A stretch of DNA of 58,810 nt from Pseudobutyrivibrio ruminis. Its GTDB lineage: Bacteria > Bacillota > Clostridia > Lachnospirales > Lachnospiraceae. The notes under the pieces were generated by a model, which saw only the letters and a program-made list of their open reading frames with translations, ran no database searches and was not told the DNA's origin. The DNA lies in contig SVES01000017.1 of the NCBI GenBank assembly GCA_015057305.1, positions 1 through 58,810 on the forward strand. Reading direction: 5' to 3'. Position numbers and translations under genes: made by a program. Below are positions 19,132 to 29,173 of this stretch, one piece after another (the first letter of the stretch is position 1; each line of letters begins with the position of its first letter).

Positions 19132-20769
19132 ATGATTCAAGCTAATAACGTTACTCTTCGTTTTGGCAAAAAAGCCCTTTTCGAGGAGGTTAATATCAAA
19201 TTTACTGAAGGCAACTGTTACGGTATTATTGGTGCCAACGGCGCGGGAAAATCTACTTTTCTCAAGATTTTATCAGGTCAGCTGGAGCCTACCAGCGGTG
19301 AAATAACAATGAGCCCTGGCAACCGTCTTTCTTTCTTAGAGCAGGATCACTTCAAATATGACGAATTTACTGTTCTAGATACAGTCATCATGGGAAATCA
19401 GCGTCTTTACGACATTATGAAGGAAAAGGACGCCATTTATATGAAGGAAGACTTTTCTGACGAGGACGGTATTCGTGCTGCCGAGCTTGAAAGCGAATTT
19501 GCAGAAATGGATGGTTGGAACGCCGAGGCTGATGCAGCTACACTTCTTAACGGTCTTGGTGTAGATACAGAATTCCACTATACACAGATGGCAGAGCTTC
19601 CAGGTGCATTAAAGGTCAAGGTTCTTTTAGCAAGAGCTCTATTTGGTTCACCAGATGTATTGCTTCTTGATGAGCCTACTAACCACTTGGATTTGGATGC
19701 TATTGCATGGTTAGAGGAATTCCTTATTAATTTCGAAAATACAGTTATAGTTGTATCCCATGACCGCTATTTCTTAAATAAGGTATGTACTCACACAGCG
19801 GACATTGATTACGGCAAGATACAGCTCTATGCTGGTAATTACGATTTCTGGTATCAGTCTTCACAGCTGATTATCCAGCAGCGCAAGGAAGCCAACAAGA
19901 AAAAGGAAGAACAAATCAAAGAATTGCAGGAATTCATTCAAAGATTCTCTGCCAACGCTTCTAAGTCTAAGCAGGCTACATCTAGAAAGCGTGCCCTTGA
20001 GAAGATTCAGCTTGATGACATTCGTCCTTCTAGCCGTAAATACCCATACATCGATTTCAGACCAGCTAGAGAAATCGGTAACGAGGTTCTTTCAGTTGAA
20101 AACCTTACAAAGACAATTGATGGTGAATTAATTCTTGATCACCTTACCTTTAATGTAGGTCGTGAAGACAAAATCGCTTTCGTTGGCTCAAACGAGCGTG
20201 CCAAGACAGTATTATTCCAGATTCTTGCTGGAGAAATGGAGCCAGACGAAGGAAGCTACAAATGGGGTGTTACTACATCTCAGTCATACTTCCCTAAGGA
20301 CAACACCGCTATATTCGATACAGATTTACTTATTGTTGACTGGCTTACACAATATTCTGAAATTAAGGATGCTACTTACGTCCGCGGTTTCCTTGGCAGA
20401 ATGCTTTTTGCTGGTGATGACGGCGCTAAAAAGATGAAGGTCTTATCCGGTGGTGAAAAGGTACGTGTACTTCTCTCTCGTATGATGATTGAAAACAGTA
20501 ACGTTCTCATGCTTGATGAGCCTACTGACCACCTTGATATGGAAAGTATCACTGCACTTAATACTGGTCTTCAGAAGTTTTCAGGTGTAATCCTATTTTC
20601 TTCTCGTGACCACGAAATTGTACAGACTACTGCAAATCGTATCATCGAAATCCTTCCAAACGGACAGATGATAGATAAGATGACCACTTATGATGAGTAC
20701 CTTGAGTCAGATGAAATGGCTCGTAAGCGTACCGTACTTGAGTTGGCGTCTGAGCAATTGGATGACTAA
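19132..20769 (+). CDS. ABC-F family ATPase (ribosome-associated type) with a degenerate second Walker A
   Basis: 545 residues from the ATG at 19132, which has AAAGGA upstream; an earlier in-frame TTG at 19081 is less likely. There are two ABC domains and no membrane part. The first has GANGAGKST and LLLDEPTNHLD. The second has LSGGEKVRVLLSR and MLDEPTDHLD, but its P-loop reads VGSNERAKTVLF, where the last Gly of GxxxxGKS/T is Ala. A charged linker rich in Lys and Glu (around residues 255-300) is typical of ABC-F proteins, which act at the ribosomal E site in translation. The normally conserved first signature is also unusual (LPGALKVKVLLARAL). It is closest in style to YbiT/YkpA-like members. 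Confidence 0.9.
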   Translation: MIQANNVTLRFGKKALFEEVNIKFTEGNCYGIIGANGAGKSTFLKILSGQLEPTSGEITMSPGNRLSFLEQDHFKYDEFTVLDTVIMGNQRLYDIMKEKDAIYMKEDFSDEDGIRAAELESEFAEMDGWNAEADAATLLNGLGVDTEFHYTQMAELPGALKVKVLLARALFGSPDVLLLDEPTNHLDLDAIAWLEEFLINFENTVIVVSHDRYFLNKVCTHTADIDYGKIQLYAGNYDFWYQSSQLIIQQRKEANKKKEEQIKELQEFIQRFSANASKSKQATSRKRALEKIQLDDIRPSSRKYPYIDFRPAREIGNEVLSVENLTKTIDGELILDHLTFNVGREDKIAFVGSNERAKTVLFQILAGEMEPDEGSYKWGVTTSQSYFPKDNTAIFDTDLLIVDWLTQYSEIKDATYVRGFLGRMLFAGDDGAKKMKVLSGGEKVRVLLSRMMIENSNVLMLDEPTDHLDMESITALNTGLQKFSGVILFSSRDHEIVQTTANRIIEILPNGQMIDKMTTYDEYLESDEMARKRTVLELASEQLDD

Positions 20770-20780
20770 AATATTCTATA

Positions 20781-20888
20781 AATAAAAAAACATCTGGTTA
20801 CATTCACAAGCCTAATGATTTCTCCGCTTCACAGCACGTGAAGCTTGATAAATATTAGAGCTTGCGAATTACCAGATGTTTTTTTATT
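20781..20888. repeat. 82-bp hairpin family copy 1, doubling as bidirectional terminator of the ABC-F gene
   Basis: The conserved 82-bp core is 20794-20875 (CTGGTTAC...TACCAG). It is extended by AATAAAAAAACATCTGG / CCAGATGTTTTTTTATT, so the stem starts with A-runs and ends with T-runs. This makes a bidirectional intrinsic terminator 11 nt after the ABC-F stop codon. The core aligns without gaps to the copies at 48217-48298 and 47235-47316 (reverse). The rest of the gap to pyk (20889-21166) holds a further hairpin, a possible short frame and a duplicated hairpin, listed separately. Confidence 0.85.
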
Positions 20889-20924
20889 TATCCCCTAGAG
20901 TTCATCCACGTCCCATAAACGTAC

Positions 20925-20953
20925 GAAAGAGACGCCAGCGGAGCGTCTCTTTC
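20925..20953. other. Isolated perfect 11-bp hairpin
   Basis: GAAAGAGACGC and GCGTCTCTTTC enclose a 7-nt loop. No T-tract follows on either strand, so it is not a standard terminator. AAAAGGGAG and a short open frame follow on the plus strand, so it could be a leader structure or processing site. Confidence 0.5.
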
Positions 20954-20971
20954 AAAAGGGAGAATAATGTT

Positions 20972-21037
20972 ATGAAAAAATTGTATCTCTTTCGAGATGA
21001 TTATATATTACCTGATAATTTTGTACTAGTAGTGTAA
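20972..21037 (+). CDS. Possible 21-residue small protein
   Basis: ATG to TAA gives MKKLYLFRDDYILPDNFVLV plus one residue. GGGAGA lies about 6-11 nt upstream, and a perfect hairpin lies 18 nt further. There is no recognisable family and the frame is too short for codon statistics. It could be chance. Listed because the spacing to a ribosome binding site is reasonable and the surrounding gap has no other gene. Confidence 0.18.
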   Translation: MKKLYLFRDDYILPDNFVLVV

Positions 21038-21060
21038 ATAGTGTGAATATTCTGTGAAAT

Positions 21061-21163
21061 GAATGCGAGCAGATTTCTGAAAGAAATCTCGCAGCGTTCT
21101 AGTAAGCGAAGCTTACAATTATGAATGCGAGCAGATTTCTGAAAGAAATCTGCTCGCATTCAT
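21061..21163 (-). repeat. Tandemly duplicated hairpin downstream of pyk (probable terminator)
   Basis: The unit 21123-21161 is an 18-bp perfect stem (GAATGCGAGCAGATTTCT / AGAAATCTGCTCGCATTC) with a GAA loop, 6 nt past the pyk stop codon. A second unit at 21061-21099 has the same left arm, loop and inner stem but a rearranged outer right arm. A small TAAGCgaaGCTTA hairpin lies between them. The T-tract on the minus strand is weak, so two hairpins in series may compensate. Confidence 0.7.
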
Positions 21164-21166
21164 TCA

Positions 21167-22582
21167 TTAATTTATTGTCTCAACCTTTATAGTATTGGTA
21201 TTTCCTACATTGCCATCAATAGGGCCGCCTGTGAGAACTACATTGTCTCCCTTCTTTAGGTTCATCATCTGCTTAACACGACCAACAGCATAGTAGAACA
21301 TAACATCAAGTGAAGTGAACTTGTCTACAAGAACTGGTGTAACACCCCAGCTAAGTCCAAGCTTTCTCCAAACCTTTTTATCTGTAGTCATAGCTACGAT
21401 ATCAACTGGACAACGGAAACGGCTAACCATTCTAGCTGTACGTCCACTCATTGTACAAGCAACGATTGTCTTTGCATTAACATCTATTGCCATTGCGCAA
21501 GTAGCGTGGCTTACAGCATCCTGTGTAGAACGGATTTCTACATCCTCCTTGTGGAAACGTCTTGTGTAAGAAATATCATTCTCTGTTTCCTCAGCAATTT
21601 CAGCCATTGTAGCAACAGCCTGAACTGGATATTTACCCTGTGCACTTTCTCCTGAAAGCATGATAGCACTTGTTCCATCATATACAGCATTTGCCACATC
21701 TGAAATCTCAGCACGTGTAGGACGTGGGTTAGAAATCATAGACTCTAGCATCTCTGTAGCTGTGATAACACGCTTGCCAAGGACACGGCACTTAGAAATA
21801 AGCTCCTTTTGTACAGCTGGAAGCTTAACAAATGGAATCTCTACACCAAGGTCACCACGGGCAACCATGATACCATCAGCGATTTCACAGATTTCTTCTA
21901 TATTATCAACACCTGGCTGATTCTCTATTTTTGCGATAACATCAATATCATCACCACCGTTAGCATGCAAGAAATCCTTAAGCTCAATCATATCCTGCTT
22001 TGTAGAAACGAATGAAGCCGCGATAAAATCTACATCATTCTCAATACCAAACAAGATATCCTTCTTATCCTGCTCAGAAAGATATGGGCCAGACATAACC
22101 TTGTTTGGGAAGCTCATAGACTTCTTGTTTGACATAGTTCCGCCTGCTGTACATTTTGTAATTACATCGTTTCCTTTGATTTCTGTAACCTCAAAGAACA
22201 CAATACCGTTACATACAGAAAGTGTATCACCAACAGATAGATCCTTATTAAGCTGCTTATGGCTAACTGAAACACGTGTCTCGTCACCTTCTACATCATC
22301 TACTGTAAATGTAAAAGTGTCTCCTTCCTTAACGGTAACAGAACCATTCTTAAATGTGCCGATACGATACTCAGGCCCCTTTGTATCAAGAAGAATGGAA
22401 ATAGGAAGATTAAGCTTTTTACGAACCTTCTTAACCAAATCCATCTTCATGCCCTGCTCCTCATGGTCACCATGGGAAAAATTCATACGAGCAACATTCA
22501 TACCAGCCTTTGCCATAGCTGTTAGAGTTTCCTCATTCATGGAAGCTGGACCGATTGTACAAATAATCTTAGTTTTTCTCAT
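21167..22582 (-). CDS. pyk: Pyruvate kinase
   Basis: 471 residues, the short form without the extra C-terminal PEP-utilising domain found in many Bacillota. It converts PEP and ADP to pyruvate and ATP in glycolysis. It shows MNFSHG near the N-terminus, AKIENQPGVDNI, MVARGDLGVEIP and the signature TATEMLESM. The start at 22582 has GAGGTG upstream. A TTTACG-17-TATCAT promoter candidate lies in the stretch just before the L2 foldback. It sits downstream of eno on the same strand but is separated by 918 bp, so it is likely transcribed on its own. Confidence 0.97.
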   Translation of the reverse strand: MRKTKIICTIGPASMNEETLTAMAKAGMNVARMNFSHGDHEEQGMKMDLVKKVRKKLNLPISILLDTKGPEYRIGTFKNGSVTVKEGDTFTFTVDDVEGDETRVSVSHKQLNKDLSVGDTLSVCNGIVFFEVTEIKGNDVITKCTAGGTMSNKKSMSFPNKVMSGPYLSEQDKKDILFGIENDVDFIAASFVSTKQDMIELKDFLHANGGDDIDVIAKIENQPGVDNIEEICEIADGIMVARGDLGVEIPFVKLPAVQKELISKCRVLGKRVITATEMLESMISNPRPTRAEISDVANAVYDGTSAIMLSGESAQGKYPVQAVATMAEIAEETENDISYTRRFHKEDVEIRSTQDAVSHATCAMAIDVNAKTIVACTMSGRTARMVSRFRCPVDIVAMTTDKKVWRKLGLSWGVTPVLVDKFTSLDVMFYYAVGRVKQMMNLKKGDNVVLTGGPIDGNVGNTNTIKVETIN

Positions 22583-22690
22583 TCTATAACACCTCTATTT
22601 CATTAATTAACAACACACCTAAAAAAATCAAAAATCCATTTAATGATAACACCAATTAAATATTTCGTAAACCGCTAATTAGAATGAAAA

Positions 22691-23441
22691 GTTACTATTC
22701 ACGGATATTCATAAACTCTGGAAGTGTAGTTTTAGCATACAGCTGGCTGCCAGGCTTGGGAGGACTAGCGATTTTATTTAATAGGCGCCTGCCCAAGGGT
22801 ATCAGTATTTGCCTCACGGCATCCCATCATTGGAGAAGAATTACTAATTATCTTAATGCCACAAACGAGCATATGTCACGTGTACTTTCACGGCTTTGAC
22901 TATTCGAAGGCACTGTATGTATCTCGCAGACACTTGATGCGTTTACTTAATAGCAGTAGCAGTAAAATTAGTATTAACTGCATTCATATTACATTCGCCA
23001 AGTAGAATTAAAAGCAGTTTTTTGATGTTTTCCTACCGGCTTCAAGCTCAGTCCGTTTCGCTATCAGCCTTGGGCTGCCGTCCGTGGCAGCCCATATGAA
23101 AACATTCAAAAACTGCTTTAAGATTCTACTAGGCTCATTTCAAAATCATGCAATTAATACTAATTTTACCGCCACTGCTATTGATTTTAGGTTGAGGGGT
23201 GTCTGCGATATGCATACAGTACCGACAGAATTGTCAAACCTTGAAAGAACACGTGTAATAAAGAATGCGAGTGTGGCATTTAGAAAATCAGTAATTCTTT
23301 GACTGTGGGATGCCGTGAGGCAAATACTGATACCCTTGGGCAGGCGCCTTTTAGCTTAACACAACTAGTCCTCCCAAGCCTGGCAGCCAGCTATATGCTA
23401 AAACCACACCTATTATGGCTAGTATATCCGGGAATAGTAAC
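22691..23441. repeat. Giant imperfect inverted repeat (foldback element L2), 751 bp
   Basis: This fills most of the 918-bp gap between eno and pyk. Perfect arm segments are 43 bp (22784-22826 / 23306-23348) and 28 bp (22741-22768 / 23365-23392), with weaker pairing outside and inside. At the apex is TGGGCTGCC/GGCAGCCCA around GTCCGT (23071-23094), sharing GCCRTCCGTGGC with the apex of L1. Arm motifs are shared with L1: GTGTTCTTTCAA (12605-12616 versus complement at 23241-23252) and ACAATTCTG (12623-12631 versus complement at 23226-23234). No protein gene is convincing. The remaining 22583-22690 probably carries the pyk promoter and leader. Confidence 0.85.
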
Positions 23442-23443
23442 AA

Positions 23444-23479
23444 TAAAAAGCTCTAGGCTGATTCATTTACCTAGAGCTT
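23444..23479 (-). terminator. Terminator of eno
   Basis: AAGCTCTAGG and CCTAGAGCTT form a 10-bp stem (23448-23479) around a 12-nt loop, followed by T-rich sequence on the minus strand. It lies 21 nt past the eno stop codon and directly adjoins the right end of the L2 foldback. Confidence 0.85.
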
Positions 23480-23500
23480 CCTATAATTATTTACTGTTTA

Positions 23501-24802
<1,302 letters not shown>

Positions 24803-24860
24803 TTACTGCCTCCTTTTCAATAATAGAACTCCTTTTTAAGAGGTAGCAACTCTATAAACA

Positions 24861-24931
24861 AAAAAGGAGTTCTGCAATGATTTACACATGGTTAGCAGAT
24901 ACTAACCATTAGTAGATTAACAGAACTCCTT
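24861..24931 (-). terminator. Terminator of the S66 peptidase gene
   Basis: AAGGAGTTCTG pairs with CAGAACTCCTT over a 68-bp hairpin with an inner ATGGTTAG/CTAACCAT stem. Six T follow on the minus strand. It is longer than a normal terminator and resembles the composite hairpins elsewhere in this window. Confidence 0.88.
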
Positions 24932-24967
24932 AAATTCGTCAAGAAATCGATGTAAACTTAGTGGAAA

Positions 24968-26008
24968 TTATTTATATGAATATTCCACTAATATATTTTC
25001 GTTCTCTACAAAAACCTTCCCCAAGGCTCCTGAAATTATCGGCATTGCCGGTGGCAAATGTCCTATATCTGCATCCATAATGATAGGCACCTTATATTTT
25101 CCCAGTATTCCTGTTACCGCATTATACTGATCCAGTCCCATCATTTCCTGCTTCCATGATGCAAGAGGGCGGCCAATTATAAAGCCCTTAGCCTGTTTGA
25201 ACCAACCAGCTGCATCCAAATTCCAAAGTGCTCTCCTTATAGACATCACATTCAAATCGCAGGCTTCCAAAAACCAGATGATTCCGTCATCCTTATATTT
25301 TTCGTTAAAAGCTTTTACATTGTCATATTTTGTGCCAACCAAATTAGCAAGACAATCTAAGCAGCCTCCCGTGAGCCTTCCAGAGAATGTTGAAACACGA
25401 TTCATCTGAGTGCTTCCCATGAACAATTTTAGCTCCTTTGGCTCTGTTAAATTATATTTAGCAAGTGGATGCTCTTCATCCTTTAAAGACTCCAGTTCAA
25501 ATTTTTCGTATCCTGAAACACGATTCAACTTACCCTGTAATACCCCTATCGCATCATTATGGGCCTGATGAAGTTCTTCTGTTCCAAAGGCACCTACACA
25601 TGGACCATAAATTGATGCTGTGTCACAAATAGTATTTAGCAAAAAGGTGAAATTAGTATTATCTGAGTAGCCCATAAACCATTTCGGTTTTGCAGCTTTT
25701 ATGGCATCAAAATCCACATAGTCCAGGATTTCGCACATTAATTCTCCACCGCCACAGGAAATCAACACGTCCGTTTTATCGTCACAGTAAAATGATGTAA
25801 GCTCCTTTCCGCAATTTTCAGGAGATGAGCTAATACCTATCCCATCTGCCTTTCTGCAGTTTGGACCTTCAATGACAGAATAGCCCAAAGCTTTAAATCT
25901 CTTGATAGCCTCATCCATACAACTTGTGTATGGCTCAAAAGTACAGCCAAAGGATGGAGCAACCAGTCCAATGGTTCCACCATCCTTTAAAAATAACCCA
26001 TATTTCAT
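24968..26008 (-). CDS. S66-family peptidase (LD-carboxypeptidase / MccF-like)
   Basis: 346 residues. IGLVAPSF at the N-terminus, LISCGGGE and the nucleophile motif GYSDNTNF match peptidase family S66. LdcA members trim D-Ala from murein tetrapeptides during recycling, while MccF members cleave acylated peptide antibiotics; sequence alone does not decide. The length fits the MccF-like side somewhat better. No signal peptide, so it is cytosolic. It follows the lipoprotein gene by 37 bp and ends in a strong terminator. Confidence 0.85.
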   Translation of the reverse strand: MKYGLFLKDGGTIGLVAPSFGCTFEPYTSCMDEAIKRFKALGYSVIEGPNCRKADGIGISSSPENCGKELTSFYCDDKTDVLISCGGGELMCEILDYVDFDAIKAAKPKWFMGYSDNTNFTFLLNTICDTASIYGPCVGAFGTEELHQAHNDAIGVLQGKLNRVSGYEKFELESLKDEEHPLAKYNLTEPKELKLFMGSTQMNRVSTFSGRLTGGCLDCLANLVGTKYDNVKAFNEKYKDDGIIWFLEACDLNVMSIRRALWNLDAAGWFKQAKGFIIGRPLASWKQEMMGLDQYNAVTGILGKYKVPIIMDADIGHLPPAMPIISGALGKVFVENENILVEYSYK

Positions 26009-26045
26009 AATTTATTCTCCTAGTTTTATTAATGCTCTTACTTTA

Positions 26046-27083
26046 TCACGCATATCCCCATGATATCAACTGCCACTCACCACCATCGGCACGTGCTAAA
26101 GACCACTTATAGTCTTCGTATTCCTCATCAGGCTCCCATGCTCCGCCACCTTCTACAGGGCTGTGGAAGCTACTGGTAAATTCAATATATTGGGTGAAAT
26201 TTTGTCCTTCAACCATACTATTAGCCCACTCTAAATTTTCTTCGTTATTGCACTCGTCTCCAGCATATTCGATAGAGTGGAGTTCGCAGCCTTCCCATGT
26301 GTAGAACTCGTCATATATCAGGGCAATTGCTTCGTCCATTTCTTCTACTGTATATAGTTCAGAAGAACCATAATTAATGTCAGGTGGTATCACACCAGCA
26401 TGTGATGCTGGCAGTTCCTTAGCATCTTGTCCAAACAACTTATATTTTGTTATCTGCAGATTATTAGCACTAACATAATCTGCAAGAACCTGAGCTATTT
26501 CAGTTTCGATTTTTTCCTGGTCCGAATTTGCCTCGATATAAGCGTCGTAATAGTCACCCATTATCTCCTTTGTATCTTCATCAGTCAGTCCTTCATCAAA
26601 GCTATTCGCAGAATACAATGCATTATCCTTGTCACCAATCATCTCCATATGTATAACGCCTGGATAGCTTCCGCCAGAAACAGCCTCTATTGTGTCCGCA
26701 TTTTTTGTATACTGCCATAAATAATAGTTTCCATATACCAGTACATCATCAGCATTAGTATCATCAGCGCCTAAGATATCAACATAAGGAATTATTACAT
26801 TTTCTCCATCACATTCCATATCGTAATCAAATGAGAGATAGTCATATGCCGCAGCCTCCATACTGTCATAGCCTTCAAAGGAATACAAGGTATTGTAAGA
26901 AAAGAGGGGCAGCACATTTTCATTTAAAGCTGCGTAGTCAGTTTCGTCTTCTTTAAGCACAGTCTCAGTACCATCTACCTCGGTACTTGTTTGGGCATTA
27001 TTAGCCTCCTGGTTGCTTTTGCCGCAGCCTACAAAGCTAAAGGTTAAACAGCCTATAATTGTAACTGCCAATAGTTTTTTCAT
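26046..27083 (-). CDS. Lipoprotein of unknown function
   Basis: 345 residues. A lipoprotein signal peptide ends in FVGCGKSNQ, so Cys20 should be lipidated and the protein anchored outside the membrane. The mature part is acidic, rich in Tyr, Asp and Glu, with no repeats. I recognise no domain. It sits 21 bp after the PreA-like gene and 37 bp before the S66 peptidase, so it may be cotranscribed, but its role cannot be inferred from these neighbours. Confidence 0.7.
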   Translation of the reverse strand: MKKLLAVTIIGCLTFSFVGCGKSNQEANNAQTSTEVDGTETVLKEDETDYAALNENVLPLFSYNTLYSFEGYDSMEAAAYDYLSFDYDMECDGENVIIPYVDILGADDTNADDVLVYGNYYLWQYTKNADTIEAVSGGSYPGVIHMEMIGDKDNALYSANSFDEGLTDEDTKEIMGDYYDAYIEANSDQEKIETEIAQVLADYVSANNLQITKYKLFGQDAKELPASHAGVIPPDINYGSSELYTVEEMDEAIALIYDEFYTWEGCELHSIEYAGDECNNEENLEWANSMVEGQNFTQYIEFTSSFHSPVEGGGAWEPDEEYEDYKWSLARADGGEWQLISWGYA

Positions 27084-27104
27084 AGCTCCACTCCTTCTAA
27101 AACC

Positions 27105-28598
27105 TTATCTACTAATCCTCTTTTTACTAGAGGAAATTGCGTCCTGTCTACAAACCAAAAGACACAGATGGCAACCAACACATTTACTTCCATCCAGCTT
27201 TGGCCTGCGATTTTCAAATTTAATTGCCTGATGTCCACCGTCGTTGCAAGATATAACACATCTACCGCAGCCCACGCATTTGTCTAAGTCAAATTTAGGG
27301 AACAGCACTGTATCACGCTCTAACACATCCGTGGTATCACTAATGGAATCAAGACCTGCCCCTACTATATCCTTCACTGATTTGATACCCATTTGAGCCA
27401 GATAATAGTTAAGGCCAGATTTCAAATCGTCAATAATCCTATAGCCATACTGCATTACTGCTGTAGTAATTTGTATTGAGCCAGCCCCCATTAAAATAAA
27501 CTCAAGAGAATCTCGCCAGGTTTCTATGCCGCCCATTCCACTTATGTGCATCCCCTTAAGATTTGGATTTTGTCCAAGCTCTGAAATAAAACGAAGTGCA
27601 ATTGGCTTTACTGCATTGCCACTGTATCCACCTACCGCAGACTTACCCTTTACAGCAGGTGCTGAAACATAGGTAAGTGGATTGACACCTATAACACTTT
27701 TTATTGTATTGATTGCAGCTATTCCATCTGCGCCCCCTCGAAAAGCAGCCTCTGCTGCTGGAGACATATTTGCCACATTTGGTGTTAATTTCGCAAGCAC
27801 TGGAATAGTCGTACTCCGTTTTGCTGCTTTCGTGTATTTTTCAACAAGCTCTGGGATTTGACCTATATCAGATCCCAAGCCATCTTCCTGCATATTAGGG
27901 CATGAAAAATTGAGCTCAATAGCATCTGCCCCGTTTTCTTCACAGAGCTTGGCCAGAGACTCCCATTCTTCTTCATTCTGTCCCATAATTGATGCCAATA
28001 TAAATTTTGTTGGATAATTTTTTTTCAGTTCCCTGAATATTTGCATATTTTCAGCCACACTGTGATCTGAAAGCTGTTCTATATTTTTGAAGCCAATAAT
28101 GCTTCCATTATCACCAGTTATCGCTGAAAATCTAGGTGATGCCTCATGAATATCCAAGGAGCATACTGTTTTAAAGCTTATCCCAGCCCAGCCTGCCTCA
28201 AAAGCTCTAGCGCACATATCATAGGTTGATGCCACCACCGAAGATGAAAGGAAAAAAGGATTTTCCAGTGGCACTCCGCAAATATCGCACTTTAAACGTT
28301 CTTCATCAGAAGGCATTGCTATCTCTGCCTTGGTTCTGATGCTCCATGCCAGTTCAGACATCAGTGCCTTAACTGGCACTTTCGAATCACTAATGCAAAC
28401 TCCCTCACATGGGGCACTACAGTTCACACAAGGATTGTCCTCTGGAATTTTTAGTGAAGCAACATCTTCGTTGTCAAACCAAATACTTCTAAGGGCATCT
28501 CCTGGATTAAAGCTATCGCAGGCTTTACTACAGGGAGCATCCATGCACAGCAAACAGGAAATCATATCGGACCGTTTAATCTGATTCTGAATTAGCAT
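27105..28598 (-). CDS. PreA-like dihydropyrimidine dehydrogenase with terminal Fe-S domains
   Basis: 497 residues. The N-terminal cysteine-rich part (CLLCMDAPCSKAC 15-27, CVNCSAPCEGVC 57-68) resembles the Fe-S domain normally found at the start of the DPD/PreT half. A dihydroorotate dehydrogenase-like FMN barrel follows (about 103-420, NFSCPN 230-235). The C-terminus has two 4Fe-4S motifs (CVGCGRCVISC 441-451 and CVGCHLCLLVC 473-483). The FAD/NADPH domain of full DPD or PreT is absent and no preT lies next to it, so electrons probably come from ferredoxin or another partner. It should act in reduction or oxidation of uracil/thymine-like substrates. Confidence 0.78.
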   Translation of the reverse strand: MLIQNQIKRSDMISCLLCMDAPCSKACDSFNPGDALRSIWFDNEDVASLKIPEDNPCVNCSAPCEGVCISDSKVPVKALMSELAWSIRTKAEIAMPSDEERLKCDICGVPLENPFFLSSSVVASTYDMCARAFEAGWAGISFKTVCSLDIHEASPRFSAITGDNGSIIGFKNIEQLSDHSVAENMQIFRELKKNYPTKFILASIMGQNEEEWESLAKLCEENGADAIELNFSCPNMQEDGLGSDIGQIPELVEKYTKAAKRSTTIPVLAKLTPNVANMSPAAEAAFRGGADGIAAINTIKSVIGVNPLTYVSAPAVKGKSAVGGYSGNAVKPIALRFISELGQNPNLKGMHISGMGGIETWRDSLEFILMGAGSIQITTAVMQYGYRIIDDLKSGLNYYLAQMGIKSVKDIVGAGLDSISDTTDVLERDTVLFPKFDLDKCVGCGRCVISCNDGGHQAIKFENRRPKLDGSKCVGCHLCLLVCRQDAISSSKKRISR

Positions 28599-28641
28599 AC
28601 TCAGTTCCTCCCCTCAAAAAGCTTCTTACGTCCTAATAGAT

Positions 28642-29142
28642 TTATGAATCAGCTGCCATAGCCTCGTTTTCAAGCACCATGTTTATAGCAAGAACTACTG
28701 CAAGCACCAGTGTGTCATCTACACCGTCTTCAATATCAATCTCGTAGCAATCTCCTAAGGAAATCCATGCTTTATGAAGGGATGCTACTTGATTTCCATC
28801 CTTTGTAATGTTGTAGTCATGGTCTGTAAACTTGCCTTTAACCTCCCAGCCAGGACCTTCAATAATATACTTGCTTCCAAGAAAAGCCATCTTTTTTTGA
28901 ATCTCTGCTACCTGCTCCTGAGATTCTCCTTTATAAACAAAAAACTTAGGCATCAATGCCAAAAGCTTTTGATGAACGCTCAGCAGTTTATTTTCATTCA
29001 TATCTAAAACGTGAAGTGTCTTACCACCAACCTGCACTGCATTCCCCTGTACAATGTAGCAGTCCTCCTCATTTTCATTTTTGACTGTAAATTTTTCTAC
29101 CGCTGAAAACTCAAGTTTTTGTTTTAAAAATAGTTTCTTCAT
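28642..29142 (-). CDS. LURP-one-related (LOR/YxjI-like) protein
   Basis: 166 residues. The series of beta strands with phrases FTVKNENEEDCYIVQG, GKTLHVLDMNENKLLSV and GPGWEVKGKFTDHDYNITKDG matches the LOR family (tubby-like fold). Its biochemical role in bacteria is not established. It lies between the double cyclic-nucleotide-binding protein and the PreA-like gene on the same strand with short gaps, so it may belong to the same transcript. The family fit is good; the function is unknown. Confidence 0.72.
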   Translation of the reverse strand: MKKLFLKQKLEFSAVEKFTVKNENEEDCYIVQGNAVQVGGKTLHVLDMNENKLLSVHQKLLALMPKFFVYKGESQEQVAEIQKKMAFLGSKYIIEGPGWEVKGKFTDHDYNITKDGNQVASLHKAWISLGDCYEIDIEDGVDDTLVLAVVLAINMVLENEAMAADS

Positions 29143-29173
29143 ACCTCATAACCTCCTGTCTTAGAATTAATCA

